NCBI RefSeq assembly: GCF_004770475.1
Contig: NZ_RQHK01000017.1
Coordinates: forward strand, 1,178,001-1,242,000
Source: Leptospira mtsangambouensis
GTDB taxonomy: Bacteria; Spirochaetota; Leptospiria; Leptospirales; Leptospiraceae
Length of the DNA: 64,000 nt
Direction: 5' to 3'
Shown: positions 54,826 to 63,260 of the stretch, one piece after another
Layout of the letters: every line of letters begins with the position of its first letter
How positions within the stretch are numbered: position 1 is the first letter of the stretch
The notes under the pieces: model-generated
The model's input: the letters and a program-made list of their open reading frames with translations, nothing else
The model's database searches: none
Told to the model about the DNA's origin: nothing
Made by a program: the position numbers and the translations under genes

Positions 54826-56295
54826 ATGTTGAAGAAGCTTCTCACAACGATAGTATTCCTAGTTTGTTTGTCTGTGACATCAGCAGGTTTATTTGCTGAG
54901 GACCCAACTCCGGTTCAAGCGCAGACAACCACTCAGGAAGAAACAGGACATTCGTCACACGGCGAATCAGTACATCAGGAACTACCGTATTGGTCGGTTT
55001 TGCCTTTTGTTGCTATATTACTTTCCATTGCAATCTTACCGGTTGCCTCTCACAAAACTTCTCATTGGTGGGAAGACAATAATAACAAATTGATCCTTGC
55101 TGTGGGACTGGGAGCCATTTCTTTTGTGGTTCTCCTTATTTATGGTTACAGCCATAATATTGTGCACACGGTTTTCTTTGATTATATCCCTTTTATCATT
55201 TTACTCGGATCTTTGTTTTATATTTCCGGTGGGATTGTGATCAAGGGAGACATTCATGCAACACCACTCAACAACACATTGTACTTGTTAATTGGTGCGG
55301 GCCTTGCTTCCTTTATTGGAACCACAGGGGCTTCTATGTTACTCATTCGTCCTTTGTTGAAAACAAATAGCGAAAGAAAACATGTGGTTCACACAGTTGT
55401 GTTTTTTATCTTCCTTGTTTCTAACATTGGTGGGTCTTTAACACCGCTTGGTGATCCTCCACTATTCCTTGGGTATTTGAAAGGAGTTCCTTTCACATGG
55501 ACATTCAAACTATTACCTGAGATGTTATTTGCTACGGTGATCTTACTTGCTGTTTATTTTGTTTGGGACACTCTCGCTTACAAAAAAGAAACCAAAAAGG
55601 ATATTAAAAAAGACGATAAACTCGCCACTCCTTTTTCTATTGGTGGGCAAGTAAACTTTATCTGGTTACTTGGTGTGATTTTGGCGGTTGCTTTTTTAAA
55701 CAGTAACTACATCCAACAAATCAACGAAACACCTACACTTGGATTTATCCGTGAAGCAGTTTTACTGGTTCTCATTGGTCTTTCTAAGTTTACTTCCAAA
55801 GAAGAAAATCGTAAGTTTAACAACTTTACCCTTCATCCAATCCAAGAAGTGGCCTACCTTTTCATCGGGATTTTTATTACGATGATTCCAGCCCTTGTGT
55901 TATTGGAAGCACATGGTAAGGAATTGGGAATCACTGAGAACTGGCAGTTTTTCTGGGCAACAGGGGCTTTCTCTTCTGTCTTAGACAATGCGCCAACTTA
56001 CCTCACCTTTGGATCGTTAGCTTCTGGTCTTCTCACTCCAGCGGGTGCTGTAGCTCCACTCACTCTGGGTCAGTTCATTGGAAATGTCCAAGCCGAAGAA
56101 ATTCTAAAAGCCATTTCGGTGGGTGCTGTGTTTATGGGTGCGAATACTTATATTGGTAATGCTCCAAACTTTATGGTGAAATCTGTTGCCGAAGAAAACA
56201 AAGTAAAGATGCCATCCTTTGGTGGATATTTAGCATACTCTATGGGAATTTTAGTTCCTGTGTTTATCCTAATTACTTTTGTGTTTTTTGTTTAA
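54826..56295 (+). CDS. ArsB/NhaD-type sodium:proton antiporter
   Basis: About 489 residues. Start at ATG 54826 (AGGA 8 nt before); an ATG three codons earlier sits right on the AGG and is less likely. N-terminal signal-like segment, then a His/Gln-rich linker and at least ten membrane segments. Conserved parts: GTTGASMLLIRPLLKT, FLVSNIGGSLTPLGDPPLFLG and FSSVLDNAPTYLTF, then MGANTYIGNAPNFMVKSVAEE, typical of the CitMHS/NhaD ion-transporter superfamily with two discontinuous helices. Ion is inferred as Na+/H+. A clear terminator follows. Confidence 0.87.
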   Translation: MLKKLLTTIVFLVCLSVTSAGLFAEDPTPVQAQTTTQEETGHSSHGESVHQELPYWSVLPFVAILLSIAILPVASHKTSHWWEDNNNKLILAVGLGAISFVVLLIYGYSHNIVHTVFFDYIPFIILLGSLFYISGGIVIKGDIHATPLNNTLYLLIGAGLASFIGTTGASMLLIRPLLKTNSERKHVVHTVVFFIFLVSNIGGSLTPLGDPPLFLGYLKGVPFTWTFKLLPEMLFATVILLAVYFVWDTLAYKKETKKDIKKDDKLATPFSIGGQVNFIWLLGVILAVAFLNSNYIQQINETPTLGFIREAVLLVLIGLSKFTSKEENRKFNNFTLHPIQEVAYLFIGIFITMIPALVLLEAHGKELGITENWQFFWATGAFSSVLDNAPTYLTFGSLASGLLTPAGAVAPLTLGQFIGNVQAEEILKAISVGAVFMGANTYIGNAPNFMVKSVAEENKVKMPSFGGYLAYSMGILVPVFILITFVFFV

Positions 56296-56307
56296 GATCT
56301 AAAATGG

Positions 56308-56332
56308 ACCGGGGAATGTTCCCCGGTTTTCT
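56308..56332 (+). terminator. intrinsic terminator after the antiporter gene
   Basis: ACCGGGGAA (56308-56316) and TTCCCCGGT (56319-56327), a perfect stem with a tight loop, followed by TTTCTCC. The T run is short but the stem is strong. The rest of the 56296-56571 gap holds an (AG)7 run at 56501-56514 and a GTCTGGA/TCCAGAC hairpin (56520-56541) that may end the DUF368 gene on the minus strand. Confidence 0.8.
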
Positions 56333-56500
56333 CCTCAAATCATCCTTCTTCGAAATTAAGTTTCACTAAAAACGTTCATCCCCCGAATTCAAGTTTTACA
56401 CTGATCCCTTTCATCATCGGAAGTGATTTCATTATCTAACCATGTTTCGATTCTCTGCGATAGAAAGAATGTGCTTAGGGAATTGTTTGCTGTGATTTTA

Positions 56501-56541
56501 AGAGAGAGAGAGAGAAGAAGTCTGGACTGTAAAATCCAGAC
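56501..56541 (-). repeat. AG dinucleotide run and hairpin 3' of the DUF368 gene
   Basis: (AG)7 at 56501-56514 beside an inverted repeat GTCTGGA (56520-56526) and TCCAGAC (56535-56541). On the minus strand the hairpin comes first and is followed by a pyrimidine-only tract of T and C, so it may be a weak terminator. A run of this kind could vary in length between strains. Confidence 0.45.
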
Positions 56542-56571
56542 ATAAAAAGGAAGGGAAGGTTTGGGATGAGG

Positions 56572-57555
56572 TTACGTTTTCTCTTGTAATGATTCCAATT
56601 TGTTCAGTCCAAATCCAAGAACCAGTCCAAACACTAGGGCTGCGAGTGGGATTTGTGTTTCACCAAAATCATTAGGTAATACATTCTTTGCTGTGGCAAT
56701 TTGAATGTCTCGTTTCACTTCACCCGATCTACCCACAATTGCCTGACCATGTGCATAGTCTTTGAAAGGCCAAAGGATAAAGAAAGATCCGAGGATGAGT
56801 CCAAGTAAAAAGGTCATTGTATGGGATTTGTATTTTACAAATAACCATTTTACAAAATGAGTAAAAATCAAAAGCCCCAGTAAACATCCAATTCCAAAGG
56901 CTCCCAGGAAAACAATCGAACTTGGTTCGAGAATGGTAGAAAGTTTTCCAATCACAATCTGGTATTCACCTAACACGAGCATGATGTAAGATCCAGAGAT
57001 TCCTGGTAAAATCATCGCAGAAATAGCAATGGCTCCAGTCAGAAAAGCAATTAAAGGATTTTCAGAACCAGTGGTATCTCCCATAAAAAAACTTGGGACA
57101 ATGGTAAGAAGGATTCCTGGAATGAGGAATAACCATACAACTAAACTATGTTTTTCGATCAGTTTGTAAGGGACTGCTAAAGAAGGAAAAATCAGTCCAA
57201 TAAAAAGTGCTAGTGTTGCTTGCGGGTGGTTTTGGAGTAAAAACTGGATGAGTTTGGCTCCAGAGATCACCGATAACAATAAACCAATTCCCAAAAACAC
57301 AAGGAACCAAAAATCAATCCGTTTCATTTCCAAAGCAAAACGTTTTCTTACATCTTCTTTCCAGAACCCGAATACCAAAGCTAACGATGCTTTGATGGTA
57401 TCTAAATTTAGAGAAGTGATGGCTGTGATGAGCCTATCATAAAGCCCGAGGATGAGTGCAAAAGTCCCTCCGGAAACACCAGGAATGAGGTTGGCAATCC
57501 CGATGAGAAAGCCATTGAGAAGGCAGAATAAAATTTCTTTTTTCGATAGAGGCAT
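56572..57555 (-). CDS. DUF368 family membrane protein
   Basis: 327 residues with eight to nine membrane segments. The family motif GIANLIPGVSGGTFALILGLYD opens the protein, and a second copy of the pattern appears later as MILPGISGSYIMLVLGEY. DUF368 proteins have been linked to recycling of the lipid carrier undecaprenyl phosphate (PopT family). That fits its place 27 bp after a polyprenyl-phosphate glycosyltransferase gene. Function is family-based. Confidence 0.9.
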   Translation of the reverse strand: MPLSKKEILFCLLNGFLIGIANLIPGVSGGTFALILGLYDRLITAITSLNLDTIKASLALVFGFWKEDVRKRFALEMKRIDFWFLVFLGIGLLLSVISGAKLIQFLLQNHPQATLALFIGLIFPSLAVPYKLIEKHSLVVWLFLIPGILLTIVPSFFMGDTTGSENPLIAFLTGAIAISAMILPGISGSYIMLVLGEYQIVIGKLSTILEPSSIVFLGAFGIGCLLGLLIFTHFVKWLFVKYKSHTMTFLLGLILGSFFILWPFKDYAHGQAIVGRSGEVKRDIQIATAKNVLPNDFGETQIPLAALVFGLVLGFGLNKLESLQEKT

Positions 57556-57582
57556 AAAGGAAAGGATGGGAGTCCAAAGACT

Positions 57583-58650
57583 TTATGCAAGGTTTTTTCT
57601 AGGAACAAAAAACCAAAGGATTCCATAACTAACGACAGAATATAAAAAAACGATGAAAAGGATAATGATGTTTGGAACCAAATAGGTTTTTAAGACAAAA
57701 TGAATACAAACAACCGAAAGATTTAAAATGGAAAAAATACAGAGAGATCCAATTTTTCCTAACTTAGTTTCAGTGATCCTTTGGTAGAGATGTTCTCTAT
57801 GCGCAGAGAACAAATGTTTCTTTTGGAAAAATCGTTTGATTAGAATAAAAACCCCATCCAACCAAAAGTAAGGAAACAAATAAAAATAATCAGTGGCATC
57901 CCAAACGGGTGCATTTGGTTTTCCCCACTTCCCAACAAACAAAGGTAAGGCCATTACAAAAAAACCTAAGGCCAACGATCCACTATCTCCCATAAAAAGT
58001 TTGGCTCTTGGAAAATTATAGAAGATAAATCCAAACATAGAAACTAACAAAATTGTATAAAAATGATAACCAGGATTTCCGATTCCATAAAACTGAGGGG
58101 CGATTGTTACTAAAGAAAAGAAGGAGAAAGAGAGTGTGGTGACTAAATACCAATCCATTCCATCCATAAAGTTTACGAGATTCACTGCAAAGACTATAAA
58201 GATGGTAAGAACGATCACTTGCACTGGTTTGGGAATCGTCATCATTCCAAAATAAGTGACTTCTGGGTTTGTCCAAATCAAAAACACGGCCACTGCACCA
58301 AGTTCCAGAAACAAACGAAGTTTGGGACTGAGATGATACAAATCATCAATGAATCCTAAAATACAAAAGACGAATACACCAGATAACAAAAGATAGATGT
58401 CAAATGTTTGCGATAAGTTCTCTTTTTGGGAAAGTAAATCTCCTGCATTTGGGTAAAAAAGGAGGAAGAGGGATGTGAGAAGGAAAACCGGAATAAAAAA
58501 CATCCCGCCCGATTTTTTTGTGACCACCTCGTGGAGGCTACGTTCGTTTGGCACATCTTTGACCCCAAAGCGGGAATAAACATAGAATGTATGCAAAATC
58601 AGGCTGAGAATCGCAAGAATGCCAATCGTAAGTGGTAAAAAAGAGACCAT
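57583..58650 (-). CDS. WecA/MraY-family polyprenyl-phosphate sugar-phosphate transferase
   Basis: 355 residues, ten or so membrane segments. The signature loops are present: FIDDLYHLSPKLRLFLEL (catalytic Asp pair), VNFMDGMDW, MGDSGSLALGF, and AHREHLYQRITE (the His-rich loop). The first cytoplasmic loop has VPNERSLHEVVTKKSGG. The enzyme moves a sugar-1-phosphate onto undecaprenyl phosphate to start lipopolysaccharide or wall-polymer synthesis; WecA-like rather than MraY because of the short loops and the HR(E)HLYQR motif. Followed by DUF368, which may recycle the same carrier. Confidence 0.9.
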   Translation of the reverse strand: MVSFLPLTIGILAILSLILHTFYVYSRFGVKDVPNERSLHEVVTKKSGGMFFIPVFLLTSLFLLFYPNAGDLLSQKENLSQTFDIYLLLSGVFVFCILGFIDDLYHLSPKLRLFLELGAVAVFLIWTNPEVTYFGMMTIPKPVQVIVLTIFIVFAVNLVNFMDGMDWYLVTTLSFSFFSLVTIAPQFYGIGNPGYHFYTILLVSMFGFIFYNFPRAKLFMGDSGSLALGFFVMALPLFVGKWGKPNAPVWDATDYFYLFPYFWLDGVFILIKRFFQKKHLFSAHREHLYQRITETKLGKIGSLCIFSILNLSVVCIHFVLKTYLVPNIIILFIVFLYSVVSYGILWFFVPRKNLA

Positions 58651-58727
58651 TTTCGCAAAGTTTATCGGTACGGGGTCTTTTGGCAGTTTTTTATTGCAAA
58701 ATTCCGTCCCTCTTCGATGTTTAATTT

Positions 58728-59612
58728 ATGTTTCAGGGCGTTTATACAGCGGTCATCACCCCCTTCCGCCAGGGGAAAATCGATTATGATAGTTATTTTA
58801 AAATCCTAGAAAACCAGATTCGGTCCGGAGTGGCGGGTGTGGTTCCTTGTGGGACAACGGGGGAATCTCCCACCCTTTCTTATGAAGAACATAAGGAACT
58901 CATCCAAAAGACAGTCAAAGTTGTGGCAGGGAAAATCCAAGTCATTGCGGGCACTGGTTCCAATTCTACAAAAGAAGCCATCGAACTGACGGAGTCTGCT
59001 TGTGCGGACGGAGTGGACGGAATTTTAACGGTCAACCCATACTACAACAAACCCACGCAAGAGGGAATGTTTCGTCATTTTACAGAAATTGCCAATGTAT
59101 CTTCCAAACCGGTGATGTTGTACAATATTCCAGGAAGAACCAATGTCAATTTACTTCCAGAAACAGTAGCAAGACTTGCAGCACATCCAAAAATTGCTGC
59201 CATCAAAGAAGCAACTGGTGATTTAGGACAGATGGCAAAGGTAATTGCGGCTACACCACCTGACTTTGATTTGTTGTCTGGTGATGACAACCTAACACTT
59301 CCTGTTTTATCCATTGGAGGGAAGGGAGTTGTATCTGTTGTATCCAATCTTTTTCCGCGCGCTTGTGTGGATATGGTTTCTCTCTATTTACGTGGCGACT
59401 TAGAAGCATCTAAAAAGATTTATTACAAACTTCTTCCTGTGTTTATCAATGCCTTCATTGAAACCAATCCTATTCCCATCAAAGCAGCAATGAGTTGGTT
59501 TGGTTATTGCGAAAATGAACTTCGTCTTCCTATGACTTCTTTATCCGAAGGTTCGGCGGCCGATGCTTTCAAAAAAACTGTATTCCAATTAAAAGAGGAA
59601 GGCATTGTCTAA
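58728..59612 (+). CDS. dapA: 4-hydroxy-tetrahydrodipicolinate synthase
   Basis: 294 residues, standard length. TIM-barrel aldolase with the pyruvate-binding [10 protein letters not shown], the catalytic Tyr133 in LYNIPGRT and the Schiff-base Lys160 in [10 protein letters not shown]. It condenses pyruvate with aspartate semialdehyde, the first step of diaminopimelate and lysine synthesis, hence of murein. Divergent from the WecA-like gene over a 77-bp gap. The next gene, dapB, starts inside its end. Confidence 0.97.
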   Translation: MFQGVYTAVITPFRQGKIDYDSYFKILENQIRSGVAGVVPCGTTGESPTLSYEEHKELIQKTVKVVAGKIQVIAGTGSNSTKEAIELTESACADGVDGILTVNPYYNKPTQEGMFRHFTEIANVSSKPVMLYNIPGRTNVNLLPETVARLAAHPKIAAIKEATGDLGQMAKVIAATPPDFDLLSGDDNLTLPVLSIGGKGVVSVVSNLFPRACVDMVSLYLRGDLEASKKIYYKLLPVFINAFIETNPIPIKAAMSWFGYCENELRLPMTSLSEGSAADAFKKTVFQLKEEGIV

Positions 59613-60408
59613 AATCAAAGTTGGTGTCATCGGTGCTGGGGGAAGGATGGGAAAGGCCATCATCCAAGTGCTTTCCCTTTCCAAAAAATCAGAGTTAAGT
59701 GCTGCGGTCGTGAGAGAAGGTGCCGTGTATGCTGGATTTGATTCGGGTAACCATGCTGGAATCAAAGAAACTGGAATTTTACTTTCGACCGACTTACAAA
59801 AAGCATGTGAGTCGTCGGATGTCCTAATTGATTTTAGTACACATACCGGATTTGAATCCATTTTGAATACGGCTTTAGCCAATAAGAAACCTTTGGTGAT
59901 TGGAACCACTGGACTTACGGATTCGGATAAAGCTCTCATCCAGTCGGCTGCAACTTCAATTCCCATTGTGTTTTCACCAAACATGTCTGTGGGTGTGAAT
60001 CTTTTATTTAAACTCACAGAGATTGCAGCAAAAGTGTTAGATGAAGATTTTGATGTCGAAGTTCTCGACATTCATCATAGACACAAAAAAGATGCTCCTT
60101 CTGGAACTGCCATGTATTTGAAAGAAGTGTTACTGAATGCCACCAAACGTTCTGAAGAGAATGTCATTTATGGTCGTCATGGAATGTATTCAGAAAGAGA
60201 CCAAAAAGAAATTGCTATGCATACGATGCGCGCCGGTGAAGTGGTTGGCGAACATACAGTATATTTTTTAAGTCCAGAAGAGAGAATTGAAATCACTCAC
60301 AAAGCACAAGACCGCAAAACATTTGCTACTGGTGCAGTAAAAGCAGCGGAATTTTTACACGGAAAGTCCAAAGGCCTTTATAATATGTTTGATGTGTTAG
60401 GAATATAA
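59605..60408 (+). CDS. dapB: 4-hydroxy-tetrahydrodipicolinate reductase
   Basis: 267 residues from a TTG with AGAGGAAGG before it, overlapping dapA by 8 bp. NAD(P)-binding [20 protein letters not shown], then the substrate-site [13 protein letters not shown] with the catalytic His/His/Lys, and the C-terminal [24 protein letters not shown]. Second step of the diaminopimelate branch after DapA. A TTG start is the only reasonable one, since no ATG lies near. Confidence 0.97.
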   Translation: MSKIKVGVIGAGGRMGKAIIQVLSLSKKSELSAAVVREGAVYAGFDSGNHAGIKETGILLSTDLQKACESSDVLIDFSTHTGFESILNTALANKKPLVIGTTGLTDSDKALIQSAATSIPIVFSPNMSVGVNLLFKLTEIAAKVLDEDFDVEVLDIHHRHKKDAPSGTAMYLKEVLLNATKRSEENVIYGRHGMYSERDQKEIAMHTMRAGEVVGEHTVYFLSPEERIEITHKAQDRKTFATGAVKAAEFLHGKSKGLYNMFDVLGI

Positions 60409-60409
60409 A

Positions 60410-61240
60410 TTGGATTTTTTTCGAGGATTATACATCATTCCATGGAGTAAAAATTATATCTCCATATCCTTAGATGTATTAATCGTCGCATTTTTAATTT
60501 ATAAAACGTATACAACACTTCGTAGAACACGCGGGATCCAACTTTTGCTAGGTGTGGGGATCATTTGGATTTCAGGGAGCCTTGCGGAATACTTAGGGTT
60601 TGAACTTCTGGAATGGATTCTCACAAACATTCGTCCAGCTTTGGTATTTGCAATCATTGTTCTTCTGCAGCCAGAACTTCGCCGTTTGACAGGCGACTTA
60701 GCAAGGATCCGACTCCTTCGATTGTTTTTTCTCAAACCAACCTTTGATTTAGATCCGATTGTGGAAGCAGTTCGGATCATGTCGCAAGAAAAAACAGGAT
60801 CCATCATTGTTCTCGTCAAAGATATAAGTTTAAAAGATATATCTGAAAATGCCGTGCCGATGGATGCACAAGTCACGTCGGAAATATTACAAACTATTTT
60901 CTTTAAAAATTCTCCCCTGCATGATGGAGCTGTCATCATCGAACAAAATCGTATTGTTTGTGCTGCCTCTTATTTGCCAATGAGTAGTTCAGTAGAAATT
61001 GCCACACTAGGTGCAAGGCACCGTTCCGCTTTAGGACTTTCTGAAGAAACAGATGCTATTATTATTGTTACATCAGAGGAAACGGGCGACATTACCATTT
61101 GTTTTGAAGGGGAAATGTTGCACCCAGTCAAACCTCTCGAACTCAAAGCGCTAGTGAGTGGGCTTATGAGTGGAACTCGTAGGTCGAAAGACGATTCTCT
61201 TCGTAAACCAAAAGAGAAAGATACTGGTGTGAGTATATGA
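60410..61240 (+). CDS. cdaA: diadenylate cyclase CdaA
   Basis: 276 residues from a TTG with AGGA 7 nt before. Three N-terminal membrane segments (~15-85), then the DisA_N diadenylate cyclase domain with the catalytic DGA (172-174, LHDGAVII) and RHR (203-205, GARHRSALG). It makes cyclic di-AMP from two ATP. The usual partner in Firmicutes is CdaR, encoded next here, and glmM follows there. The place right after dapB ties c-di-AMP to wall-precursor synthesis. Confidence 0.95.
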   Translation: MDFFRGLYIIPWSKNYISISLDVLIVAFLIYKTYTTLRRTRGIQLLLGVGIIWISGSLAEYLGFELLEWILTNIRPALVFAIIVLLQPELRRLTGDLARIRLLRLFFLKPTFDLDPIVEAVRIMSQEKTGSIIVLVKDISLKDISENAVPMDAQVTSEILQTIFFKNSPLHDGAVIIEQNRIVCAASYLPMSSSVEIATLGARHRSALGLSEETDAIIIVTSEETGDITICFEGEMLHPVKPLELKALVSGLMSGTRRSKDDSLRKPKEKDTGVSI

Positions 61241-62283
61241 TCGTAAAACTTTTTGGAAAAATAGTCCGAAATTGGAAGGCAAAACTTGTTTCGCTAATCA
61301 TCGCTAGTATTTTTTATGTGAATCTTCAAAACTCCAAAGTTTTAATTAAAACAATCAATGTTCCTGTCGACTATCCGAAGTTATCTGGCAATTTAAACTA
61401 TTCTAAAAATCCTGAAAAAACAATTCCCGTTCGAGTGGAAGGATTGAAGGATGTGGTCAATTATTATTCCCAATTTATGAAAGCCGTGATTGATCCAGAA
61501 GACGTTCAGTTGGGCGTAACGGAAGTGCCAATCAAAAAAATCGTAGGTGTCCCAAGTGGGGTAAAAGTCACCAAACTGAAAAAAACAGTTCCAGTTGAAA
61601 TTGAATCTCGTGGATTAAAAATTGTTCCTATAGAAGTAGTATTTGAAGGAGCACCACCAGCTAACTTCGAAAAGTTGACTCAAATTGTGAGTCCTCAAAA
61701 AATCACACTCAGTGGAAAACCACAAGATTTGGAAAAAATCACAAAGGTCGTATTGCCAGAAATTTCTCTCACCGATAAAAAAGAACCATTTGCGAAAACA
61801 GTTCGGATCCCAGATCTCCCTAAAGGTGTGAATGTCCTTGGGTCTCGGGATGTTACTGTGAATGTAAATATCATTCCTTTGTCGTATAAAACTGGGGAAC
61901 AAACTGCTGCAGGAATTCCTATTGTTTGCTCTGGACAAGACATTCGGTTGGATGCAGAACTTTCAGAAGAACAAGTTGCGATTCGGTATTTTTCTTTAAA
62001 ACCAATTCGATCAGCGCAAATCCTTACCGGGATTACCGCTCAAGTTCCTTGTAATTATATCTTTGATCCTATCAAAAATAAAATCATCCCCGAATTACAA
62101 CCGCAAGTTGCTAAGGTTCGGATCATTAAAAACAAAGATTTAAAAGGGATTGAAATTTTACAAATTAGCCCAGAAAAAATCGAGATCCGTTACAAGGTAA
62201 AGGAACAAAATCCAAATCCCGATCCAACGGAGGATGGGACTGGAATGGAAGGTCCGGGATCCGTTCCTTCCGACAGATCTTAG
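61237..62283 (+). CDS. cdaR: YbbR-domain protein CdaR
   Basis: 348 residues, start overlapping cdaA by 4 bp (ATGA). A short cytoplasmic N-terminus, one membrane segment (~15-32), and three to four YbbR repeats (TINVPVDYPKLS, TVPVEIESRG, PIEVVFEG, QKITLSGKPQDLEKI), which lie outside the membrane. CdaR binds and tunes CdaA in other bacteria. The tail is Pro/Asp-rich with no domain. Confidence 0.9.
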   Translation: MIVKLFGKIVRNWKAKLVSLIIASIFYVNLQNSKVLIKTINVPVDYPKLSGNLNYSKNPEKTIPVRVEGLKDVVNYYSQFMKAVIDPEDVQLGVTEVPIKKIVGVPSGVKVTKLKKTVPVEIESRGLKIVPIEVVFEGAPPANFEKLTQIVSPQKITLSGKPQDLEKITKVVLPEISLTDKKEPFAKTVRIPDLPKGVNVLGSRDVTVNVNIIPLSYKTGEQTAAGIPIVCSGQDIRLDAELSEEQVAIRYFSLKPIRSAQILTGITAQVPCNYIFDPIKNKIIPELQPQVAKVRIIKNKDLKGIEILQISPEKIEIRYKVKEQNPNPDPTEDGTGMEGPGSVPSDRS

Positions 62284-62286
62284 TCT

Positions 62287-63183
62287 TTATTTTAAAAATT
62301 CATAAATCTCTTTAAAACTTTCTTCTGGATTTTCCCATTGTGGGTAATGGCCAATCGAATCCCAACGAATGAGTTTTTTATTTTTGATCGGGAGTTTTTC
62401 AATTTCATCAGCTAGGTGACGACCACTCACCGGATCTTCTCCTCCATTGATAAAAAGAAGAGGAACTTCTGTTTGCAAGAGGGCATTTTTCCATCTTTCC
62501 CCATGGATCCTTCTTTCTTTGATGTATTTCAGAAGTTTATGTGGGATCAAAACCTTGTTTGGATAAGTGATGAGTTTCCAAAGAACAGAAATTTCTTTGT
62601 CACTTGGTTTTGTGTTTTTTCCAAATACTTGTGCGAATGCCACTCCAAATTTTTTTTCATCATAAAACCTGGATAAAATAGCACCTAATATAGGTGTGGC
62701 GAGGAGTTTTTGTTTGAACGTGGGTCTGTGGAGGTGAGGGAAAAGTCCTCCATTCATAAATACAGCACCATCTATTTCATATTTACGATCACTTCTTTCT
62801 AAGTGCCTTGCTAAAATTTCTTGGCCCACACTAACTGCATAATCATGAAAAACAAATTTCACTCTTCGAAGTGCATTCTTTTCAATAAAGTTCTCTATAA
62901 TATCTGTTTGTTCGATTAAGGTATATTTATGTTTTTTGGGTTTGGAAGAATATCCGAATCCTAAAAAATCAATTGCGATTGTATTGAAGTAACGCGAAAG
63001 TCCATTGAAGATTTTGGAATAGTCCCAAGAAGAAGTGGGGAATCCGTGAAGTAGAATTAAGTTTTGTCCTCTTCCTTCTTGGATAAAGAAGATTTGAAAC
63101 TTCTTATATTCGAAAAATTTACCAGCCGCTAACCATTCAGTAGCGTTCTTTTTTGGAAAGTTTAGATCAACCATATCCGACAT
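62287..63183 (-). CDS. alpha/beta hydrolase with Asp at the nucleophile position
   Basis: About 298 residues from ATG 63183; the frame is open back to a TTG at 63210. LLHGFPTSSWDY is the oxyanion-hole region and IDFLGFGYSSKP follows. At the nucleophile elbow the usual G-x-S-x-G is replaced by VFHDYAVSVG (His113-Asp114), as in haloalkane dehalogenases, epoxide hydrolases and the MEST group. An acid (GGEDPVSG) and the late His (IGHYPQW) are in place. A substrate cannot be named. Converges on cdaR with a 3-bp gap. Confidence 0.85.
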   Translation of the reverse strand: MSDMVDLNFPKKNATEWLAAGKFFEYKKFQIFFIQEGRGQNLILLHGFPTSSWDYSKIFNGLSRYFNTIAIDFLGFGYSSKPKKHKYTLIEQTDIIENFIEKNALRRVKFVFHDYAVSVGQEILARHLERSDRKYEIDGAVFMNGGLFPHLHRPTFKQKLLATPILGAILSRFYDEKKFGVAFAQVFGKNTKPSDKEISVLWKLITYPNKVLIPHKLLKYIKERRIHGERWKNALLQTEVPLLFINGGEDPVSGRHLADEIEKLPIKNKKLIRWDSIGHYPQWENPEESFKEIYEFLK

Positions 63184-63260
63184 AGAACAACAAAAGAGGA
63201 AGTGAGTCAAATAGAAGAATTTGCTACTTTCTCATTTCCCGAAAGCCGATCTTTAAAGGG

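Noticed and set aside
56501..56514. AG run as a phase-variation switch
   Set aside because: It lies beyond the 3' end of a gene, between two genes that end toward each other, so a change in length would not alter a reading frame or a promoter.
59589..60071. 160-codon frame on the minus strand inside dapB
   Set aside because: Antisense to a well-conserved gene, no ribosome site, no recognisable sequence.
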